Source: Amaricoccus sp047275745
GTDB lineage: Bacteria; Pseudomonadota; Alphaproteobacteria; Rhodobacterales; Rhodobacteraceae
Reading direction: 5' to 3'
DNA: 64,000 bases
NCBI RefSeq assembly: GCF_047275745.1
Contig: NZ_JBKQWU010000013.1
Coordinates: 28,667-92,666, forward strand
How positions within the stretch are numbered: position 1 is the stretch's first letter; each line of letters starts with the position of its first letter. The notes below the pieces were generated by a model. It was not told the origin of the DNA. It worked only from the letters and a program-made list of their open reading frames with translations, and did no database searches. This document shows positions 8,375-19,036 of the stretch, one piece after another. Made by a program: the position numbers and the translations under genes.

Positions 8375-8962
8375 ATGGCGAAAGACAAGAACAAGCATGA
8401 TCTCGAGGAGCAGTTTCTCGACGATCCGGAAAATCTCTTCGAGGAAGAGGATTACGAGCCGGACGCCGAGGAAATCGCGGCCGACGAGACGAGCGCGCTT
8501 CGCGCCGAGGTGGCCGAGCTGAAGGACCGGCTGCTGCGCAGCCTCGCCGAGGCGGAGAACCTCCGCAAGCGGGCCGAGCGGGAGCGGCGCGACGCCGAGA
8601 TCTATGGCGCGACGCGTCTCGCGCGCGATCTCCTCGGCGTGCATGACAATTTCGACCGGGCGCTCGGCAATGTGACCGACGCGGTGCGCGAGGCGGCGCC
8701 CGGGCTGATCGAGGGGATCGAGCTTACGCAGCGCGGCCTGCTCTCGGCCTTCGAGAAGAACAAGATCGTGAAGATCAGCCCCGCCGCCGGCGACCGGTTC
8801 GATCCGAAGCTGCATCAGGCGATGTTCGAGGCGCCGGTGCCCGGCACCAAGGCCGGGGACATCATTCAGGTGATGGGCGAGGGCTTCATGATCGGCGAAC
8901 GGCTGCTCCGCCCCGCCCAGGTCGGCGTCTCCTCCGGAGGGCCCGCCGTCCCGCCCAAGTAG
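8375..8962 (+). CDS. grpE: Nucleotide exchange factor GrpE
   Basis: GrpE releases ADP from DnaK. The 195-residue protein has an acidic N-terminus, a long coiled coil (about residues 40-80, including RSLAEAENLRKRAERERRDA) and the C-terminal beta-domain with DRFDPKLHQAMFE and GFMIGERLLRPAQVGVS. It is in one unit with hrcA and ends at a strong hairpin. Its partners DnaK and DnaJ are encoded 5-8 kb downstream on the other strand. Confidence 0.96.
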   Translation: MAKDKNKHDLEEQFLDDPENLFEEEDYEPDAEEIAADETSALRAEVAELKDRLLRSLAEAENLRKRAERERRDAEIYGATRLARDLLGVHDNFDRALGNVTDAVREAAPGLIEGIELTQRGLLSAFEKNKIVKISPAAGDRFDPKLHQAMFEAPVPGTKAGDIIQVMGEGFMIGERLLRPAQVGVSSGGPAVPPK

Positions 8963-8988
8963 CCCGATCCGAGTAGCGCCACGCAAGG

Positions 8989-9010
8989 AGGCGGACGTTT
9001 CCGTCCGCCT
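8989..9010. terminator. Hairpin terminator between grpE and the dedA-family gene
   Basis: A perfect 9-bp stem (AGGCGGACG / CGTCCGCCT) closes a TTTC loop between two convergent genes. There is no long T-run, so it may act as a bidirectional hairpin of modest strength. Confidence 0.65.
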
Positions 9011-9016
9011 TCTCCC

Positions 9017-9634
9017 TCACCGCCGCCCGCGCCCGAATGCCCACCCGAATGCCCAGGCGAGCAGCAGGACGAGGATCAGCCCTGGCACCACGACCGCGGC
9101 GATGAGCCCGAGGTGGTGCCAGATCCAGGGCAGCGCGTCCGCCTCGCGGCCCAGCCGGTAGGCAAGCGTGGTCCAGACCCCGACCCAGAGCGCCGCGCCC
9201 ACGACATTCGCGGCGAGGAAATGCGTCCAGGGCATCCGGCTCGTGCCGGCGACAAGGCCGTTCAACTGCCGCAGCAGTACGACGAAGCGCGCGACGACGA
9301 CGATGATCGGCCCGCGCCGGCGCATGATGTCCTCGGCCCTGGCGACCGCGGCCTCGGTGATGCCGAACCGTCTCCCGTAGCGCAGGATTACCGGCCGTCC
9401 GAACTTGCGACCGATCAGATAGCCGATGTTGTCGCCGAGCACGGACCCGAGGAAGGCGGCGAGCGCGACGTGCACGATCGAGACCTTGCCGAGCGCGGCC
9501 CCGGCCGCCGCCGCGACGATCGCCGATTCCCCGGGCAGAGGCCCGCCGAGGGATTCGAGCGTGACGGTCACGAACAGCGCCGCGACGCCGTATTCGGCCA
9601 GCAGCTGCTCGAATCCCGCCAGGAACCCGCTCAC
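9017..9634 (-). CDS. DedA/SNARE-associated family membrane protein
   Basis: This 205-residue integral membrane protein has the DedA signature: a re-entrant segment with E-S-L-G-G-P-L-P-G-E-S near residues 27-37, then LGDNIGYLIGRKFG and VVARFVVLLRQLNG. DedA proteins are implicated in membrane lipid (undecaprenyl phosphate or phospholipid) flipping; the substrate here cannot be assigned. The GTG start overlaps the mutS stop by four bases, suggesting co-translation with mutS, which is probably positional rather than functional. Confidence 0.85.
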   Translation of the reverse strand: MSGFLAGFEQLLAEYGVAALFVTVTLESLGGPLPGESAIVAAAAGAALGKVSIVHVALAAFLGSVLGDNIGYLIGRKFGRPVILRYGRRFGITEAAVARAEDIMRRRGPIIVVVARFVVLLRQLNGLVAGTSRMPWTHFLAANVVGAALWVGVWTTLAYRLGREADALPWIWHHLGLIAAVVVPGLILVLLLAWAFGWAFGRGRR

Positions 9635-12291
9635 CCGAGCAGGCCTTTCAACTCGTAGACCAGTGCCAGCGCGTCCCGCGGCGTGAGATTGTCCGGATGC
9701 ACCGCCCGCAGCCGTTCCTCCGCGGGCGAGCCTTCGCGCACCTCTGGCGCGGGCTCCGGGGCGGGCGACCGCGCCGCGAGGCTGAAGAGCGGCAGGTCGT
9801 CGACCAGCGCCTTCGCCTTGCCGCCCGGCTCGCGCTCACCCTGTTCGAGCGCGTCGAGCACCACCCGCGCGCGGTTCACCACCGCCTTCGGGAGCCCGGC
9901 GAGACGGGCGACCTGCACGCCGTAGGACCGATCGGCGGCGCCCTCCCGGACCTCGTGCAGGAAAATGACCTCGCCCTCCCATTCCCGGACCGCGACCGTG
10001 GCGTTGCGGAGCCCGGCGAGCTTCTCCGCCAGCGCGGTCAGCTCGTGGTAATGCGTGGCGAAGAGCGCCCGGCAGCGATTTGTGTCATGCAGGTGTTCGA
10101 GCGTCGCCCAGGCGATCGAGAGCCCGTCATAGGTCGCCGTGCCGCGGCCGATCTCATCGAGGATGACGAGCGCGCGTTCGCCGGCCTGGTTCAGGATCGC
10201 CGCCGTCTCCACCATCTCGACCATGAAGGTCGACCGGCCGCGGGCAAGGTCATCGGCCGCGCCGACGCGGCTGAAGAGCTGGTCTACCACGCCGATCCGC
10301 GCCCGCGCCGCCGGCACATAGGCCCCGACCTGTGCCAACAGCGCGATCAGCGCGTTCTGGCGCAGGAAGGTGGATTTGCCCGCCATGTTCGGCCCGGTCA
10401 GGAGCCAGATCGGCCGCGCCCCGGGCCCATCCGCCGCGAGATCGCAATCATTGGCGACGAAGCTCGCTCCCTCGCGGGCCAGCGCCTGTTCGACCACCGG
10501 ATGCCGGCCGCCCGTGATCTCGAAGCCCCGGCTCTCATCGACCTCCGGACGTGCCCAGTCGCGGTCGATCGCGAGATCGGCGAGCCCCGCCGCCAGGTCG
10601 ATTTCGGCGAGCGCCCGGGCCACCTCGGCGACCGGGCCGGAGCGCTCCAGCACCGCGCGGCGGAGATCCGCGAAGATCCGCCGCTCCAGATCGAGCGCAT
10701 GGCCGCCGGCGTTCAGGATCTTCGTCTCGATCTCCGCGAGCGCGAGCGTCGTGAACCGGACCGCATTCGCCGTGGTCTGCCGGTGCTTGAAGGTTTCGCT
10801 GAGCGGTTCCGCGAGCATCTTCTGGGCGTGCGTGGCCGGGGTCTCGACGAAATAGCCGAGGACGTTGTTGTGCTTCACCTTGAGCGCGTTGATGCCCGAG
10901 AGGCCGACATATTCGGTCTGGAGCCCGGCGATCACGCCGCGGCCCTCGTCCCTGAGCCGCCGCGTCTCGTCGAGTTCCGGCTCGAACCCCGCCGCGACAC
11001 AGCCGCCGTCGCGGAGCAGGAGCGGCGGTTCGGCGACGAGCGCCGCGGCGAGAAGGTGCGCGAGCTCCTCATGCCCGCCGAGCGCGGCGACCGCCCTGCC
11101 CAGCGTCTCGGGCAGATCGGCCGCGGAGAGAGTGCCGATGAGCTTCCCGGCCTCGGCCAGCCCGTCGCGGATCGCGCCGAGATCCCGGGGACCGCCCCGG
11201 TCGAGCGCGAGCCGCGACAGCGCGCGTTCGATGTCGGGCACGCGCCGCAGCCGCTCGCGCGCCGCCCGCGCCGTCTCGGGCGCCTCCACGAAGAATGCGA
11301 CGGCCGCCTGCCGCCCGCGGATGGTCGGCACATGCGCGGAAGGCGCGTTCAGGCGAAGCTCGAGCAGCCGCGCGCCGCCGCCCGTCACCGTCCGGTCGAT
11401 GGCCGCGATCAGCGATCCGTCACGGCCGCCCGAGAGAGCGCGCGTCAGCTCCAGATTGCGGCGCGTCGCGGCGTCGATACGCATCAGGCCCCCGGCGGTC
11501 TCCCGCGCGGGCGGGCGCAGGAGCGGCAGCCGGCCCTTCTGTGTCAGTTCGAGATAGTCGATGATCCCGCCGAGCGCCGCGATCTCCACGCGCTCGAAAG
11601 CCGCGAAGCCTTCGAGCGACGCGACGCCGTAAAGCGCGCCGATCCGCGCCTCGGCGGCCGTGGAATCGAAACTCGCGCGCGCGAGCGGCGTCGTCACCGC
11701 GCCCGCCTCGGCGATGAGCCCGTCGAGATCAGGCTCCAGATGATCGGGCACCAGCACCTCGCGCGGTGCGATCCGGGCCAGCATCGGCCCGAGGGTCACG
11801 CGCGCGCAGGGTGCCACGGTCACATCGCCGGTCGAGACATCGACCCAGGCGATCGCCCCCTCGCCGCGGATCTCCGCGAAAGCGGCGAGGAAATTGTTGC
11901 GCCGCGAATCGAGCAGGCTGTCCTCGGTGAGCGTCCCCGGCGTCACGAGCCGCGTCACCTCGCGCCGGACCACCGATTTCGACCCGCGCTTCTTCGCCTC
12001 GGCGGGGTCCTCCATCTGCTCGCAGACCGCGACCCGGAAGCCTTTCCGGATCAGCGTGAGCAGGTAGCCCTCCGCCGAATGCGCCGGGACGCCGCACATC
12101 GGTATGTCGCGCCCGAGATGCTGACCGCGTTTGGTCAGTGCGATATCGAGCGCGGCGGCCGCGGCCTCGGCATCCTCGAAGAACATCTCGTAGAAATCGC
12201 CCATCCGGTAGAAGAGCAGCGCGTCGGGATGATCCGCCTTGATGGCGAGATACTGCGCCATCATCGGCGAGACGGGGCTCTCGGCGGTCAC
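9631..12291 (-). CDS. mutS: DNA mismatch repair protein MutS
   Basis: MutS recognises mismatches and starts repair. In this 886-residue protein the mismatch-binding motif GDFYEMF lies near residues 31-37. The ATPase domain has Walker A TGPNMAGKST and the signature DEIGRGTATYDG. The length is standard, including a C-terminal dimerisation tail ending in ALVYELKGLLG. The dedA-family gene is coupled downstream. A long open frame on the opposite strand is a high-GC shadow. Confidence 0.97.
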   Translation of the reverse strand: MTAESPVSPMMAQYLAIKADHPDALLFYRMGDFYEMFFEDAEAAAAALDIALTKRGQHLGRDIPMCGVPAHSAEGYLLTLIRKGFRVAVCEQMEDPAEAKKRGSKSVVRREVTRLVTPGTLTEDSLLDSRRNNFLAAFAEIRGEGAIAWVDVSTGDVTVAPCARVTLGPMLARIAPREVLVPDHLEPDLDGLIAEAGAVTTPLARASFDSTAAEARIGALYGVASLEGFAAFERVEIAALGGIIDYLELTQKGRLPLLRPPARETAGGLMRIDAATRRNLELTRALSGGRDGSLIAAIDRTVTGGGARLLELRLNAPSAHVPTIRGRQAAVAFFVEAPETARAARERLRRVPDIERALSRLALDRGGPRDLGAIRDGLAEAGKLIGTLSAADLPETLGRAVAALGGHEELAHLLAAALVAEPPLLLRDGGCVAAGFEPELDETRRLRDEGRGVIAGLQTEYVGLSGINALKVKHNNVLGYFVETPATHAQKMLAEPLSETFKHRQTTANAVRFTTLALAEIETKILNAGGHALDLERRIFADLRRAVLERSGPVAEVARALAEIDLAAGLADLAIDRDWARPEVDESRGFEITGGRHPVVEQALAREGASFVANDCDLAADGPGARPIWLLTGPNMAGKSTFLRQNALIALLAQVGAYVPAARARIGVVDQLFSRVGAADDLARGRSTFMVEMVETAAILNQAGERALVILDEIGRGTATYDGLSIAWATLEHLHDTNRCRALFATHYHELTALAEKLAGLRNATVAVREWEGEVIFLHEVREGAADRSYGVQVARLAGLPKAVVNRARVVLDALEQGEREPGGKAKALVDDLPLFSLAARSPAPEPAPEVREGSPAEERLRAVHPDNLTPRDALALVYELKGLLG

Positions 12292-12662
12292 GAAGTTCCT
12301 CCGGACTTTGGAGAGATCCGTCTACCGGCTGGCGCGACGCTTGGAAAGGGGCCGACAGGGGTCGCGGGTCGTCCGATCCGCGCGGGCGGCGATCGGGCGG
12401 CGATCGGGCGGAGTGTCGTCCGGAAACCTCACCCGGTCACGCTTGTGCGCCGCGTCATCCCCGGCGCGATTCAGCCGCGGGGGCGCGTCGGATGCCCTCG
12501 CCCGCTGGATCATACTCGTCCTTCGCGTAAAAATCGGGCAGAACATGCAAGCTGAAGCCAGAAACACAGCCTCCCGGTAGAATCTTCGTTGACTCGGAGT
12601 AAACAACCGGCGAAGTCGGGAGGGGTCGGTTCGTGTCCGCTCGTACCAAGGGAGTATCGAGT
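12292..12662. other. Intergenic region between mutS and a frameshifted secreted-protein gene
   Basis: I see no convincing gene in these 371 bases. They contain two adjacent copies of a 12-base GCGATCGGGCGG unit near 12388-12411. A nested dyad lies at 12571-12622 (CTCCCG and CTTCG on the left, CGAAG and CGGGAG on the right) just before the next gene, which could fold in its leader RNA. The mutS promoter must also be here, but no clear -35/-10 pair stands out. Confidence 0.5.
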
Positions 12663-13197
12663 ATGATGAAGTCCTTCGCAGCCGCGCTCCTGATGGGCGC
12701 CGCTTCGCTGATGCCGGTCTCGGGCCTCGCAGCCACCGTCATCTCCGGTGAGACGCAGCTCTTCGAGGCGAAGATCCTGCGTCCGGGCGAGACCTGGACG
12801 ACCTCCTATACCGTGAACGCGCCGGACAGGTTCGTCCTCGACCTCGCCTTCTCGGGGACGGGATTCAGCGGAGGCGAGGATCTGTCGCGCGTGCGGTTCG
12901 GAATCGACGTGGCGGATACCTCCTACGGCTTCTATTCGGGAACCTCGCCCATCTCCTTTCGCGGGCGGCGTGATCAATGACGTGAGCATTTCCGCCCCGT
13001 TCTCGATCATCTATTACCTCGACGCCGCGGCTCAGCACGCGACCGGTGTCACCTTCACCGGCAGCCTGTCGCCGGTCCAGGTGCCGGAGATCGGCGCGGA
13101 GGGTGCCTTGCCCGCCGTCTTCCTCGTCCTCGGGAGCATCGCCGTTATGACCGGTTCGATCCGTCGCCGGGACGCGCGGCGCCTGGCCGTCGCGTAG
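12663..13197 (+). pseudogene. Secreted protein with VPxxx-type C-terminal sorting tail, frameshifted
   Basis: The first part (from ATG 12663) has a clear signal peptide (hydrophobic to A-L-A-A near residue 24) and about 80 beta-rich residues, then runs out of frame near 12957-12967 and stops at 12980. The next frame continues without a gap of sense (AGGVINDVSISAPF) to 13197. It ends with V-P-E-I-G, a hydrophobic segment and R-R-R-D-A-R-R. That is the layout of PEP-CTERM-like sorting signals, which anchor a protein until an exosortase-type enzyme cuts it. Removing one T from the TTT at 12957-12959 restores a single frame. It may be a real pseudogene or an assembly error. Its function is unknown. 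Confidence 0.65.
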
Positions 13198-13283
13198 CAG
13201 TCGGAACCGGCGCCGAAAGACATCTCGACACGGGCGAGGGCCGCGATAGACTCCAGCCGTTCGGGCGTTCTGGAGGCTGGGAG

Positions 13284-13709
13284 ATGGCGGCGATGAAGGT
13301 CAGGCAGGTCGCGCATGTCTGTATCCTGGCGCGTGACCTCGAGGCGACGAGGGCGTTCTATCGTGACGTTCTCGGCATGGAGACACGGTTCAACTTCACC
13401 CGCGACGGCCGGATCTTCGGCTTCTATCTCGACGCTGGCGGGCGGACGAACATCGAGGTGTTCGAAAACGGCGCCAGCGGCTTCGCCGAGAGCCAGAACA
13501 TCAATCATCTCTGCCTGGAGGTCGAAAGCCTCGACGAGGCGGTCGCGCATATCCGCGCGGCTGGGGTCGCGGTGACCGACAAGCACAAGGGCTGCGACAA
13601 TACCTGGCAGGCCTGGACCGCCGATCCGGACGGGGTGAGGATCGAGCTTTTCGAGTATACGCCGGAGAGCGCGCAGTTCACCGGCGGCGATCGCGAAGCG
13701 GACTGGTGA
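13284..13709 (+). CDS. VOC family protein (glyoxalase/dioxygenase fold)
   Basis: The 141-residue protein has the vicinal-oxygen-chelate layout: QVAHVCILARDLEATRAFYRDVLG split around residue 20, NHLCLEVESLDEAV in the middle and DPDGVRIELFEY at the end. Potential metal ligands are His10, His75 and Glu118 or nearby. The family includes glyoxalase I, fosfomycin resistance proteins and dioxygenases, so no substrate can be given. The ATG at 13284 follows TGGAGGC. It stands alone between the broken secreted-protein gene and convergent dnaJ. Confidence 0.8.
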   Translation: MAAMKVRQVAHVCILARDLEATRAFYRDVLGMETRFNFTRDGRIFGFYLDAGGRTNIEVFENGASGFAESQNINHLCLEVESLDEAVAHIRAAGVAVTDKHKGCDNTWQAWTADPDGVRIELFEYTPESAQFTGGDREADW

Positions 13710-13757
13710 CCCTCAGGTAGCGCCTCCGGGCAGTCGTCCGGGGCAGGGGAGACGGAC

Positions 13758-14900
13758 TCAGCCCTTCATCCCGTCCCAGAATCCCTTCACGCGGGAGAAG
13801 AAGTCCTGCGTTTCCGGGCTGTTGTCGCGCCCTTCCTCATCGAACTGGCGCAGCAGTTCCTTCTGTCTGTGCGAGAGGTTCACCGGCGTCTCGACCGCGA
13901 GTTCGATGTAGAGATCGCCCGTGGTCGTCGCCCGCAGCGCCGGCATCCCCTTGCCGCGCAGGCGCAGCTGCTTGCCCGATTGCACGCCTACCGGAACCTT
14001 GACCCGCGTGCGGCCGCCGTCGATCGTCGGCGCGTCTATCTCGCCGCCGAGCGTGGCCGTCGTCATCGAGACCGGAATCCGGCAGTAGAGATCCTGGGCC
14101 TCCCGCTGGAAGATCGGATGCGCCTCGACCTCGACGAAGATGTAGAGATCGCCCGGCGGGCCGCCGCGCAACCCGGCCTCCCCCTCGCCCGCGAGGCGGA
14201 TTCGCGTGCCGGTCTCGACGCCCGCGGGGATATTGACGTTGAGCGTGCGGGCCTTGCGGACCACGCCCGAGCCGCCGCAGGCGTGGCAGGGGTTCTTGAT
14301 GATCTGCCCGCGGCCGGAGCAGGTCGGGCAGGTGCGCTCGACGGTGAAGAATCCCTGCTGCGCGCGGACCTTGCCATGGCCGGAGCAGGTGGGGCAGGTC
14401 AGCGGTTCGGCGCCGCCCTCGGCGCCGGTGCCCGAGCAGACCTCGCAGGCGGCGCTGCCGGGAACGTCGATCGTCGCCTTCTTGCCGTTGAACGCGTCCT
14501 CGAGCGACATCTTGAGATTGTAGCGCAGGTCGGAACCGCGGGCCCGCCGCGTCCGGCCCTGGGCCTGACCGCCCATGAAATCGCCGAACAGGTCCTCGAA
14601 GACGTCCGAGAAGGCCGATGCGAAATCGCCGCCGCCGCCCTGGAAGCCGCCGCGCGCGCCGGCGCCATGCCCGTTCTCGAACGCGGCGTGGCCGAAGCGA
14701 TCATAGGCCGCCTTCTTCTGCGAGTCCTTCAGCACATCATAGGCTTCGTTGACTTCCTTGAAGCGCGCCTCCGCGTTCGGATCCTGCGCGTTCCGGTCCG
14801 GATGATGCTCCATGGCCTTCTTGCGATAGGCCTTCTTGATCTCCGCGTCCGATGCCTCGCGTCCGACGCCGAGCATTTCGTAGTAATCGCGTTTGGCCAT
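13758..14900 (-). CDS. dnaJ: Chaperone protein DnaJ
   Basis: DnaJ is the co-chaperone that stimulates DnaK ATPase and delivers substrates. This is a type I protein of 380 residues. The J domain contains HPD within EHHPDRN near residue 33. A Gly/Phe-rich linker follows, then four CxxCxGxG zinc repeats (CEVCSGTG, CPTCSGHG, CPTCSGRG, CHACGGSG) and the C-terminal substrate-binding domains. It lies 74 bases downstream of dnaK and is presumably expressed from the dnaK promoter. Confidence 0.97.
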   Translation of the reverse strand: MAKRDYYEMLGVGREASDAEIKKAYRKKAMEHHPDRNAQDPNAEARFKEVNEAYDVLKDSQKKAAYDRFGHAAFENGHGAGARGGFQGGGGDFASAFSDVFEDLFGDFMGGQAQGRTRRARGSDLRYNLKMSLEDAFNGKKATIDVPGSAACEVCSGTGAEGGAEPLTCPTCSGHGKVRAQQGFFTVERTCPTCSGRGQIIKNPCHACGGSGVVRKARTLNVNIPAGVETGTRIRLAGEGEAGLRGGPPGDLYIFVEVEAHPIFQREAQDLYCRIPVSMTTATLGGEIDAPTIDGGRTRVKVPVGVQSGKQLRLRGKGMPALRATTTGDLYIELAVETPVNLSHRQKELLRQFDEEGRDNSPETQDFFSRVKGFWDGMKG

Positions 14901-14926
14901 CCGAGCCCCGTGTCTCTCTAAACGGC

Positions 14927-14954
14927 GGATGGCCCGCCTGCGGGCGGGCCATCC
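14927..14954 (-). terminator. Perfect 12-bp hairpin between dnaK and dnaJ
   Basis: A 12-bp perfect stem (GGATGGCCCGCC with its complement) closes a 4-base loop in the short dnaK-dnaJ gap. It lacks a U-tract. It could attenuate read-through into dnaJ or mark an RNA-processing point that sets a higher DnaK than DnaJ level; that role is inference. Confidence 0.6.
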
Positions 14955-14974
14955 AACTCAGCGCTGCGTCGTCC

Positions 14975-16891
<1,917 letters not shown>

Positions 16892-17001
16892 GAAGTTTCC
16901 TTTCAAGCGGCGATTTTCCATGCCGGGTCCATGACAAGGCCCCCGGCCTCTGATCCCTGTCGCGGCAGCCCGAAGTTCTGGCCGTCGCGACTTTGGCAGC
17001 T

Positions 17002-17030
17002 ATATAGGGAGCGGGCCAAAGCCCTGCAAG
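17002..17030 (-). promoter_or_regulatory. Putative heat-shock sigma (RpoH) promoter for dnaK-dnaJ
   Basis: On the minus strand, CTTGCA (17030-17025), a 15-base spacer and CCCTATAT (17009-17002) match the sigma-32 consensus closely. Spacer length and both hexamer types equal those upstream of hrcA. The position fits dnaK, whose start codon is 111 bases downstream. Confidence 0.6.
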
Positions 17031-17145
17031 CAGCCCGTTGGGGATAAAAAGCGGCGTTCTCCGGGAGTTCCGGGCCGCTCCGCGACGGGTGAGAACTCCC
17101 CGGTACCGGATCTACGCGGGCGGGGCCGAAGGCTGGGAGCGAAGC

Positions 17146-18396
17146 ATGAGTTTGTGGCGTCATGTCCTGCGGCGGGCCGCGCGCAAGATCTGGTTCCGGG
17201 CGGCCCTGTTCAGTCTCGGGGCCGTGCTGCTCGCGCTCGCCGCGCGGGTGCTGGCGCCGATCATGCCCGATGTCTTCTCCAGCAACATGGGGCAGGATTC
17301 GGTCGATCAGATCCTCGAGATCCTCGCCTCCTCGATGCTCGCCGTCACGACCTTCTCGCTGACCGCGATGGTGCAGGCCTATTCCTCGGCGACGACGCAG
17401 GGCACGCCGCGGGCGACGCAGCTCATGCTCGCCGACAACACGTCGCAGAACGCGCTCTCGACCTTTCTCGGCGGATTCCTGTTCTCGATCGTCGGCATCG
17501 TCGCGCTTTCGACCGGCTATTACGATCCCAAGGCGCGGACCATCCTCTTTCTCGGCACCGTCGCCGTGATCGCGATCATAGCCATCACGCTCCTGCGCTG
17601 GATCGCGCATGTCACGGGGTTCGGGCGGATGAACGACGTGATCGACCGGGTGGAGGAGGCGGCGACCGATGCGATGCGGGGCCAGGCGGCGGAGCCCCGG
17701 CTCGGCGGGATGCCGGCGCGGCCGCCGGAGCCGGACGCGGTCCCGGTGCGGCCGCGGGAGACGGGCTATGTGACGCTGATCGACAGCGCGAAACTGGCGC
17801 GGCTCGCCGAGGGCTACGACCTCTACCTCCACGTCGAGGCGCTGCCCGGGGCGATGGTGCATCCGGGGCGGCCACTGCTCTGGGTCGATGGCGCGGTGGA
17901 CGCGGCGGCGCGCGACGGGCTGATCTCGGCCTTCACCATCGAGCCGCACCGGGACTTCGATCAGGACCCGCGGCTCGGTCTGATCGCGCTCTCGGAGATC
18001 GCCTCGCGGGCGCTGTCGCCGGCGGTGAACGACCCCGGAACCGCGATCGCGGTGCTGAATGCGACGCAGCGCGTGTTCCTCGCGCTGTTCGATCCCGACG
18101 AGACCGACCGCGCCGAGCCTTCGCCGCGGCTCTTCGTGCCGGAGCTGACGCTGGAGGAACTCGTCGAGGCGGCCTATCGGCCGATCGCGCGCGACGGCGC
18201 CGGCAATATCGAGGTGCAGATCCGCCTGCAGAAGACGCTGGCGGCGCTCGCCCCCTTCGCGCCGGACCCGAAGGTCTTCCTCGACATGGCCGACGAAAGC
18301 GCCGAGCGCGCGCGGGAGGCGATGGAACACGCCTCCGACCGCGAGGCCCTGACGCTCGCCCGTCGCGGGATCGGGCTGGAGGAGATGCCCGCGTGA
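17146..18396 (+). CDS. DUF2254 family membrane protein
   Basis: This is a 416-residue predicted membrane protein. Hydrophobic segments lie near residues 18-40, 60-80, 105-125 and 135-150, followed by a soluble C-terminal region containing SEIASRALSPAVNDPGTA, the most recognisable DUF2254 motif. Function is unknown in the family. I chose the ATG at 17146 (MSLWRH) directly before the first hydrophobic segment. The stop overlaps the GTG of alkB by four bases. Confidence 0.78.
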   Translation: MSLWRHVLRRAARKIWFRAALFSLGAVLLALAARVLAPIMPDVFSSNMGQDSVDQILEILASSMLAVTTFSLTAMVQAYSSATTQGTPRATQLMLADNTSQNALSTFLGGFLFSIVGIVALSTGYYDPKARTILFLGTVAVIAIIAITLLRWIAHVTGFGRMNDVIDRVEEAATDAMRGQAAEPRLGGMPARPPEPDAVPVRPRETGYVTLIDSAKLARLAEGYDLYLHVEALPGAMVHPGRPLLWVDGAVDAAARDGLISAFTIEPHRDFDQDPRLGLIALSEIASRALSPAVNDPGTAIAVLNATQRVFLALFDPDETDRAEPSPRLFVPELTLEELVEAAYRPIARDGAGNIEVQIRLQKTLAALAPFAPDPKVFLDMADESAERAREAMEHASDREALTLARRGIGLEEMPA

Positions 18397-19007
18397 CCGG
18401 GACCAGCAGCGCGATCATTCTCAACGGCGTCGAGATCCACAAGGCTTGGCTCGACCGCGCGGGCCAGGAGGCGATGGCCGCCGACATCCGCCGCGTCGCC
18501 GAGGCGGCGCCGTTCTTCCAGCCCATGACGCCCTGGGGCAAGCCGATGTCGGTGAGGATGACCGCCGCCGGCAAATACGGCTGGATGACGGGCAAGGGCG
18601 GCTATCACTACGCGCCCCGGCATCCGTCGGGAAGCGAATGGCCGCCGATCCCGCGTTCGGTGCTCGATGTCTGGCGGGCCTTCGTGCCCGACGATCGGAT
18701 GCCCGACTGCTGCCTCGTCAACTTCTACGGCGAGAAGGCGCGGATGGGGCTGCACCGCGACGCGGACGAGGCGGATTTCTCCTGGCCCGTGCTCTCGATC
18801 AGCCTTGGCGACCCGGGCGTCTTCCGCGTCGGCGGGGTGGAGCGGGGCGATCCAACCCGTTCGGTCCCGCTCGAAAGCGGCGATGTCGTGGTCATGGGGG
18901 GTGCCGCGCGCCTCTGCTATCACGGCGTGGACCGCATCCGCTTCATGGGCTCGACGCTGCTTCCGAAGGGTGGGCGGATCAACCTCACCTGCCGGGTCGT
19001 CGACTGA
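18393..19007 (+). CDS. alkB: Alpha-ketoglutarate-dependent DNA dioxygenase AlkB
   Basis: AlkB reverses alkylation damage (1-methyladenine, 3-methylcytosine) by oxidative demethylation using Fe(II) and 2-oxoglutarate. Iron ligands appear as His121 and Asp123 (HRDAD) and His177 (CYHGVDR). The 2-oxoglutarate-binding arginines are in GGRINLTCR (Arg195, Arg201). The protein has 204 residues, and the GTG start at 18393 is coupled to the preceding DUF2254 gene. No ada gene or Ada box is visible nearby. Confidence 0.93.
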   Translation: MTGTSSAIILNGVEIHKAWLDRAGQEAMAADIRRVAEAAPFFQPMTPWGKPMSVRMTAAGKYGWMTGKGGYHYAPRHPSGSEWPPIPRSVLDVWRAFVPDDRMPDCCLVNFYGEKARMGLHRDADEADFSWPVLSISLGDPGVFRVGGVERGDPTRSVPLESGDVVVMGGAARLCYHGVDRIRFMGSTLLPKGGRINLTCRVVD

Positions 19008-19036
19008 CGCGGAATTTCCGGGACCGGGCAATCCTG

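Noticed and set aside
9697..12555. A 900-codon open frame antisense to mutS
   Set aside because: It mirrors mutS on the other strand, is Arg/Pro-rich and has no recognisable domain. Such long shadows are normal in high-GC coding sequence.
12322..12606. Possible 94-residue minus-strand gene upstream of mutS
   Set aside because: Basic, low-information sequence with no good start signal or domain; it lies in the likely mutS promoter region.
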